A stretch of DNA of 64,000 bases, from contig NZ_JAUFQF010000002.1 of the NCBI RefSeq assembly GCF_030409635.1, positions 310,001 through 374,000 on the forward strand, written 5' to 3'. The notes beneath the pieces are model-generated. The model did no database searches. It saw nothing but the letters and a program-made list of their open reading frames with translations, and was not told where the DNA came from. The position numbers were made by a program, and so were the translations under genes. Position 1 is the first letter of the stretch; each line of letters starts with the position of its first letter. This DNA comes from Vibrio agarivorans. GTDB lineage: Bacteria; Pseudomonadota; Gammaproteobacteria; Enterobacterales; Vibrionaceae. Shown here piece by piece: positions 59,024-64,000 of this stretch.

Positions 59024-60556
59024 ATGTCGCAAACACACACCGAGTCACAACCCGTGACCACTGAAAATAAAACCTGGCAAATGCCAGATACTCTTATTCT
59101 GATTTTTGTGGTTGGTATTCTTGCCAGCATTTTGACTTATTTTGTCCCTGCTGGACATTTTGATAGTCAGCAAGTCTCTTATATGGCTGAGGGTGTAGAA
59201 AAAACTCGCACCGTTATCGACCCAGCATCGTTTAGCTATGCGACCGATGAAAATGGTGATCTGCAATACAATAAAGTCGGTCTATTTGCCTCTGGCGGTG
59301 GTATCGGTCTTATGAACTTCCCATTTGAAGGCCTAGTGTCAGGCTCTAAGTGGGGCAGTGCCATCGGCGTGATTATGTTTATGCTGGTGATCGGCGGTGC
59401 GTTTGGTGTGGTAATGCGCACGGGGACGATTGATAACGGTATCTTGCGCCTTATCGATAAGACCAAAGGCAGCGAGTCGCTGTTTATTCCAGTGCTGTTC
59501 TTCCTGTTCTCTTTGGGGGGCGCAGTCTTCGGTATGGGCGAAGAAGCGGTGGCGTTTGCCATTATTATCGCACCACTGATGGTTCGCTTAGGGTATGACG
59601 GTATTACGACGGTAATGGTCACGTATGTGGCGACACAGATTGGCTTTGCGACCTCTTGGATGAACCCATTCTCAGTGGCAATCGCACAGGGTATCGCGGG
59701 TGTTCCTGTACTTTCTGGTATGCAAATGCGTATGGTGATGTGGGTGACCTTCACACTTATCGGTATCGCCTTCACTATGATGTATGCGTCGCGTATTAAA
59801 TCGACTCCGTCGCTATCATACAGTTACGACAGTGATGCGCATTTCCGTAAACAAGATATTGGCAATCAAGAGTCTCGTTGGAACTTTGGTGACACGTTGG
59901 TTATCTTTACGGTGTTTGCTACAACAGTATGGGTAGTCTGGGGTGTTGTCGCGCACGCTTGGTATATCCCTGAAATTGCCTCTCAATTTTTTACCATGGG
60001 CTTTGTCGCGGGTATCATCGGTGTGGTTTTCCGTCTTAACGGTATGACGGTTAATGACATCGCTGCATCATTTAAAGAGGGTGCAAGTGTGATGCTAGCG
60101 CCAGCGCTACTTGTTGGTTGTGCAAAAGGTGTTTTGCTTATCCTTGGCGGAGGCTCAACCGACGAAGCAAGCGTACTTAACTCGATTTTGAACAGCGCTG
60201 GTGGTGTGATTAGTGGTCTACCTGAAGCCGGCGCAGCGTGGCTGATGTATGTATTCCAGTCAATCTTCAACTTCTTCGTGACATCGGGTTCAGGTCAGGC
60301 GGCATTGACCATGCCTCTGCTTGCTCCACTCGCTGACATTGCAGGTGTGACTCGTCAAGTTGCTGTACTCGCATTCCAGTTGGGTGATGGCTTTACCAAT
60401 ATTATTGTTCCAACATCGGCGTCACTCATGGCAACATTGGGTGTGTGTCGCATTGATTGGGGTAACTGGGCGAAGTTCTGCTGGCGTTTCATCTTGTTAC
60501 TGTTCACGCTATCAAGCATCGTGGTAGTATCTGCGCATCTGTTAGGCTTCTCATAA
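59024..60556 (+). CDS. YfcC family (DcuC/arginine-antiporter-like) transporter
   Basis: 510 aa inner-membrane protein with about 12 segments. Recognisable are PDTLILIFVVGILASILTYFVPAG (in part), GMGEEAVAFAIIIAPL, ATQIGFATSWMNPFSVAIAQGIAG and TSGSGQAALTMPLLAPLADI, characteristic of the YfcC/C4-dicarboxylate anaerobic carrier group. The substrate is not determined by sequence. No good ribosome site precedes the ATG. The next gene is an M14 acyl-amino-acid deacylase, suggesting import of an acylated amino acid or peptide. Confidence 0.88.
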   Translation: MSQTHTESQPVTTENKTWQMPDTLILIFVVGILASILTYFVPAGHFDSQQVSYMAEGVEKTRTVIDPASFSYATDENGDLQYNKVGLFASGGGIGLMNFPFEGLVSGSKWGSAIGVIMFMLVIGGAFGVVMRTGTIDNGILRLIDKTKGSESLFIPVLFFLFSLGGAVFGMGEEAVAFAIIIAPLMVRLGYDGITTVMVTYVATQIGFATSWMNPFSVAIAQGIAGVPVLSGMQMRMVMWVTFTLIGIAFTMMYASRIKSTPSLSYSYDSDAHFRKQDIGNQESRWNFGDTLVIFTVFATTVWVVWGVVAHAWYIPEIASQFFTMGFVAGIIGVVFRLNGMTVNDIAASFKEGASVMLAPALLVGCAKGVLLILGGGSTDEASVLNSILNSAGGVISGLPEAGAAWLMYVFQSIFNFFVTSGSGQAALTMPLLAPLADIAGVTRQVAVLAFQLGDGFTNIIVPTSASLMATLGVCRIDWGNWAKFCWRFILLLFTLSSIVVVSAHLLGFS

Positions 60557-60580
60557 GTCTTTCATCTAGCACTGTTTTTT

Positions 60581-60606
60581 AGGGCGAGTTATCTCGCCCT
60601 TTTTAT
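60581..60606 (+). terminator. Terminator/attenuator between YfcC-type gene and M14 gene
   Basis: AGGGCGAG (60581-60588), TTAT loop, CTCGCCCT (60593-60600), then TTTTATT. It is only 16 bp before the next ATG, so the second gene is either reached by read-through or has its own promoter. Confidence 0.88.
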
Positions 60607-60621
60607 TGGAGAAACAAAACT

Positions 60622-61623
60622 ATGGCAACGGTTCGCTCAGGCGATATTGTTCAAGGAAAAGCGGTCATTGAACAACTTGATGTTCGTGACCTACAAGCGG
60701 GTACACATCCGTTCTGGTTTCAAGCGAGCTCTAATGCCATCGCACAACACTATTTGCTTCCTGTTACGGTATTCAAAGGCGAAGTAGAAGGCCCGCGCGT
60801 GATGATTACCGCAGGTGTTCACGGTGATGAACTTAATGGTGTATTGGCTTCTCATCAGCTGATTCGTGCACTCGAGAACGTCACGATCAAAGGCACGATT
60901 ACGATTGTCTCAATGATTAATTTACCTGGCATGCTGCACCATAGCCGTGACTTTCACAGCTCTGATCCTGATGCGTCGCCAAGTAACCTAAATCGATTCT
61001 TCCCGGGAAATGCGACAGGTGATGCCGCGAATCGCCTGATTGATTCTGTTTGGAGCAAGCTACTTAAACCAAACGCCGATTGCGCGATTGATTTGCACAC
61101 GCAAACCAGTGGCGCTGTGTATCCTCTGTATGTTTTTGCTGATTTTCGTTTGCCAGAAGCGTTACATATGGCGCGTTTGATGAATCCTGATTGCATTTTG
61201 GATGATCCGGGCGACGCTGGCGTTCTAGAAACCACGTGGAATCAAAGCTTAGTCCCAAGCATCACCGTTGAAGTCGGTATGGGCAAAGTGACGCAGCAGA
61301 GCTTGATTGACCGCTCAGTAGACGGTATGCAGAATATTTTGAAATACATCGGTGTTATCGATGGGCAGCCAAGTGCTCCAACGTTGGAGTGCAAAGAGGG
61401 CAAAACGATTACCAGTGTTCGCGCCAGACAAGGTGGTTTTGTTTTGCCGCAGGTTGAACTGCTTAGCGATGTGCAAGCAGGTGATGTGGTGGCGTTGCAG
61501 TATGATGCCTTTGGTCAGTTGATTGAGACCTATAGTGCTCCAAATGAAGGTAAGGTGTTGAGTTTTAATGTTGATTCAATGCGTGAGCCAGGTGCACTCG
61601 TTGTACGTTTGATCTCAGACTAG
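60622..61623 (+). CDS. Succinylglutamate desuccinylase/aspartoacylase family protein (M14)
   Basis: 333 aa zinc-dependent hydrolase of the AstE/AspA group, probably removing an acyl group from an N-acyl amino acid. Zinc ligands are seen in GVHGDELNG (H and E) and DLHTQ (H); the catalytic glutamate is in TVEVGMG. A C-terminal beta-domain (GGFVLPQVELLSDVQAGDVVA) is typical of this subgroup. GGAGAAAC precedes the ATG. It is downstream of the YfcC-type transporter and may process what that imports. Confidence 0.9.
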   Translation: MATVRSGDIVQGKAVIEQLDVRDLQAGTHPFWFQASSNAIAQHYLLPVTVFKGEVEGPRVMITAGVHGDELNGVLASHQLIRALENVTIKGTITIVSMINLPGMLHHSRDFHSSDPDASPSNLNRFFPGNATGDAANRLIDSVWSKLLKPNADCAIDLHTQTSGAVYPLYVFADFRLPEALHMARLMNPDCILDDPGDAGVLETTWNQSLVPSITVEVGMGKVTQQSLIDRSVDGMQNILKYIGVIDGQPSAPTLECKEGKTITSVRARQGGFVLPQVELLSDVQAGDVVALQYDAFGQLIETYSAPNEGKVLSFNVDSMREPGALVVRLISD

Positions 61624-61661
61624 TCCGTCATGTTCAAAGCGCAATGCGCTTACTACTTTTG

Positions 61662-61687
61662 AAACGCAGGTCATGGCCTGCGTTTTT
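61662..61687 (+). terminator. Rho-independent terminator
   Basis: AAACGCAGG (61662-61670) pairs with CCTGCGTTT (61677-61685), followed by TTT. Confidence 0.9.
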
Positions 61688-61840
61688 TAGTTTTTATGCT
61701 CAACATTTGCGCAACTATAATCTTGTAACGTTGTCGCCTAAGCGTTCTATAGCTATGATGTTGGCAACAATAAGAAAATACGCTATTCGCTTGGTTACCT
61801 AAAAAGCGATGGTTGCTATAAACAATGATATCTATAGACA

Positions 61841-62062
61841 ATGATTTCCACTAAACAGCTGAATCATGAGATCGGTTATGTGGCTCAGCAAGTTGAGCCG
61901 ACGCAGCCTACTGCTGATGCACAAAGTTCAAAGCTTCGTCAGTCTTATCAAGGTGCAAGAAAATGGATTGAAGCGACCGAGATAGAGTTGCAGCGTTCAC
62001 GCATCATGATGGTTGATGAGAAGGGCAATATGCGCCCGTTAAATCTCTACCCAGAACATTAG
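61841..62062 (+). CDS. Small hypothetical protein
   Basis: Not recognised. 73 aa, soluble, no cysteine, with a polar N-terminal half and the ending MRPLNLYPEH. No strong ribosome site is visible before the ATG (TAGACA). It precedes yceH by 15 bp in the same direction, which supports a real gene in that operon. Confidence 0.6.
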   Translation: MISTKQLNHEIGYVAQQVEPTQPTADAQSSKLRQSYQGARKWIEATEIELQRSRIMMVDEKGNMRPLNLYPEH

Positions 62063-62077
62063 AAAAGGATAACAACA

Positions 62078-62719
62078 ATGACAATCATCCTCTCTCCTAT
62101 TGAAGCACGAATCATCGGCTGCTTAATCGAAAAAGAAGTCACGACTCCTGATTATTATCCTCTCACTCTCAACAGTTTAACTTCTGCATGTAATCAAAAG
62201 AGCAACCGCGAGCCGGTGATGTCACTGAGCACAGATGAGGTAAAATCGGCCGTTGATGGATTGATTGCGAAAAGACTTGTGAGTGATGAAAGTGGCTTTA
62301 ATAGCCGTGCAAACAAATACCAGCATCGTTTTTGTAACACAGAGTTTGGTGATTTCCACTTAACCAAACAAGAGAAGGGAATCGCTTGCTGTATGTTATT
62401 GCGCGGTGCTCAGACGCCGGGTGAGTTGCGCACTCGCACCAATCGCTTGTGTGAATTCTCTGACGTGAAAGAGGTCGAGCAGGTTTTAACGAAAATGGCT
62501 GAGCGTGAGACTGGAGGATTAGTGGTAAAACTACCTCGAGAAGCTGGCAAGCGTGAGTCTCGCTATCAACATCTTTTCTGTGGTGAAGTAGACCTTGCTG
62601 AGCTGGAAATCGCTGCCGCTTCTGCCACGAGCAGCAAAGATGCTCGCATTGCTGAGCTTGAACAAGAGGTCGCAGAGCTTAAAGCGCACATAGCACAGCT
62701 GGAAGCGCAACTTGGCTAA
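62078..62719 (+). CDS. yceH: YceH family protein (DUF480)
   Basis: 213 aa, tandem winged-helix protein of unknown function. Signature [30 protein letters not shown] (in part), [10 protein letters not shown], and [16 protein letters not shown]-terminal coiled coil ([22 protein letters not shown]) could mediate oligomerisation. AAAGGATAACAAC precedes the ATG. It overlaps the GIY-YIG gene by 8 bp. Confidence 0.93.
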   Translation: MTIILSPIEARIIGCLIEKEVTTPDYYPLTLNSLTSACNQKSNREPVMSLSTDEVKSAVDGLIAKRLVSDESGFNSRANKYQHRFCNTEFGDFHLTKQEKGIACCMLLRGAQTPGELRTRTNRLCEFSDVKEVEQVLTKMAERETGGLVVKLPREAGKRESRYQHLFCGEVDLAELEIAAASATSSKDARIAELEQEVAELKAHIAQLEAQLG

Positions 62720-63014
62720 CCTCTCTTTACAAGACCAAGGGCAGCCCCCTTGGTTTGTTTATCTTATTCGCACTAAAGCGAACACGCTCTACTGCGGGGT
62801 TACGACGGATACTCAAAGGCGTTTTGAGCAGCACTGCAGCGGCAAAGGGGCGAAAGCTCTACGAGGTAAAGGGCCTCTTGATTTGGTCTGGTCTGCGCCA
62901 GCGGGTCACTCAAGAAGTGAAGCGCAGCAATGGGAACATAAAGTCAAGAAGCTGACTAAACTTCGTAAAGAGATGTTAATCAAAGGTGAGTGCTCACTGA
63001 CTCACCTTACATGA
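62712..63014 (+). CDS. GIY-YIG domain protein (UPF0213/YhbQ-like)
   Basis: 100 aa consisting of one GIY-YIG nuclease domain: [16 protein letters not shown] (the GIY...YIG elements as VYL...YCG), a conserved arginine in TQRRFEQH, and a glutamate in QWEHKVKKL. The start is TTG at 62712, since no ATG lies ahead of the domain; GGAAG is about 8 nt upstream within yceH. Overlap with yceH implies coupling. DNA or RNA target unknown. Confidence 0.85.
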   Translation: MANLSLQDQGQPPWFVYLIRTKANTLYCGVTTDTQRRFEQHCSGKGAKALRGKGPLDLVWSAPAGHSRSEAQQWEHKVKKLTKLRKEMLIKGECSLTHLT

Positions 63015-63070
63015 TTTGATGTGGAACAACATACCGTCGTGAAGATGGTTTCGCTCAAATGGAAACATAG

Positions 63071-64000
<930 letters not shown>

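Overview
The window reads as a Vibrio (Vibrionaceae) genome segment, most likely from the secondary chromosome. The last gene is an unmistakable 5' part of luxP. VolA/FadL, a ShyA-type endopeptidase, a pst operon flanked by a chemoreceptor and a diguanylate cyclase, and the thrS-infC-rpmI-rplT cluster are all genes I recall lying on chromosome II of V. cholerae. Assignment to chromosome II is an inference from gene content. The species cannot be named from sequence alone. I saw no tRNA, rRNA, insertion sequence, prophage or CRISPR array.

Layout. 0.4-3.4 kb: DEAD-box RNA helicase and, convergent, a chemoreceptor. 3.8-7.4 kb: pstSCAB phosphate transporter with a Pho box and internal attenuator. 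7.5-10.7 kb (minus): diguanylate cyclase, a small periplasmic molybdopterin-domain-like protein directly upstream of it, and a YjiH-type membrane protein. 10.9-13.0 kb: a small membrane protein and a LysM/M23 peptidoglycan endopeptidase. 13.1-16.7 kb (minus): surface lysophospholipase VolA with its FadL-type fatty-acid channel. 17.1-18.7 kb: a secreted unknown and an aldo/keto reductase. 19.0-37.9 kb: one 18.9-kb gene for a 6294-residue type I secreted, LapA-like adhesin. 38.0-42.7 kb: lipoprotein, HAD hydrolase, cold-shock protein, DacA and a second DEAD-box helicase. 42.8-46.4 kb: DUF3820 protein and thrS-infC-rpmI-rplT. 46.8-52.1 kb: DctPQM-type TRAP transporter followed by a Cache sensor kinase and NarL-type regulator. 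52.1-57.3 kb: cysteine-motif unknown, PAS-GGDEF cyclase overlapping a receiver/CheC-like protein, and a divergent degenerate-GGDEF/EAL phosphodiesterase. 57.3-63.0 kb: YbiB, YeeX, YfcC-type transporter with an M14 deacylase, small unknown, YceH and a GIY-YIG protein. 63.1 kb to the end: luxP, truncated by the window edge.

How the genes fit together. Several pieces converge on surface life and c-di-GMP: three GGDEF/EAL proteins and a giant adhesin whose N-terminus carries a TAAG motif at residue 119, where LapG-type proteases cut LapA-like adhesins under c-di-GMP control. No type I exporter or LapD/LapG is inside the window. Nutrient uptake is represented by pst, the TRAP system with an adjacent two-component pair, VolA-FadL and YfcC-M14.

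The most notable sequence-level structure is in the adhesin. Seven 858-bp units (286 residues, twice a 143-residue repeat) contain a base-perfect tandem duplication of period 2574 bp. The identity runs 2695 bp, so a 121-bp tract occurs three times. Unit 4 is a left-half-of-7/right-half-of-1 hybrid, which is what unequal crossing-over within that tract would leave behind. The same topology could also be produced by an assembly loop, so it needs long-read confirmation.
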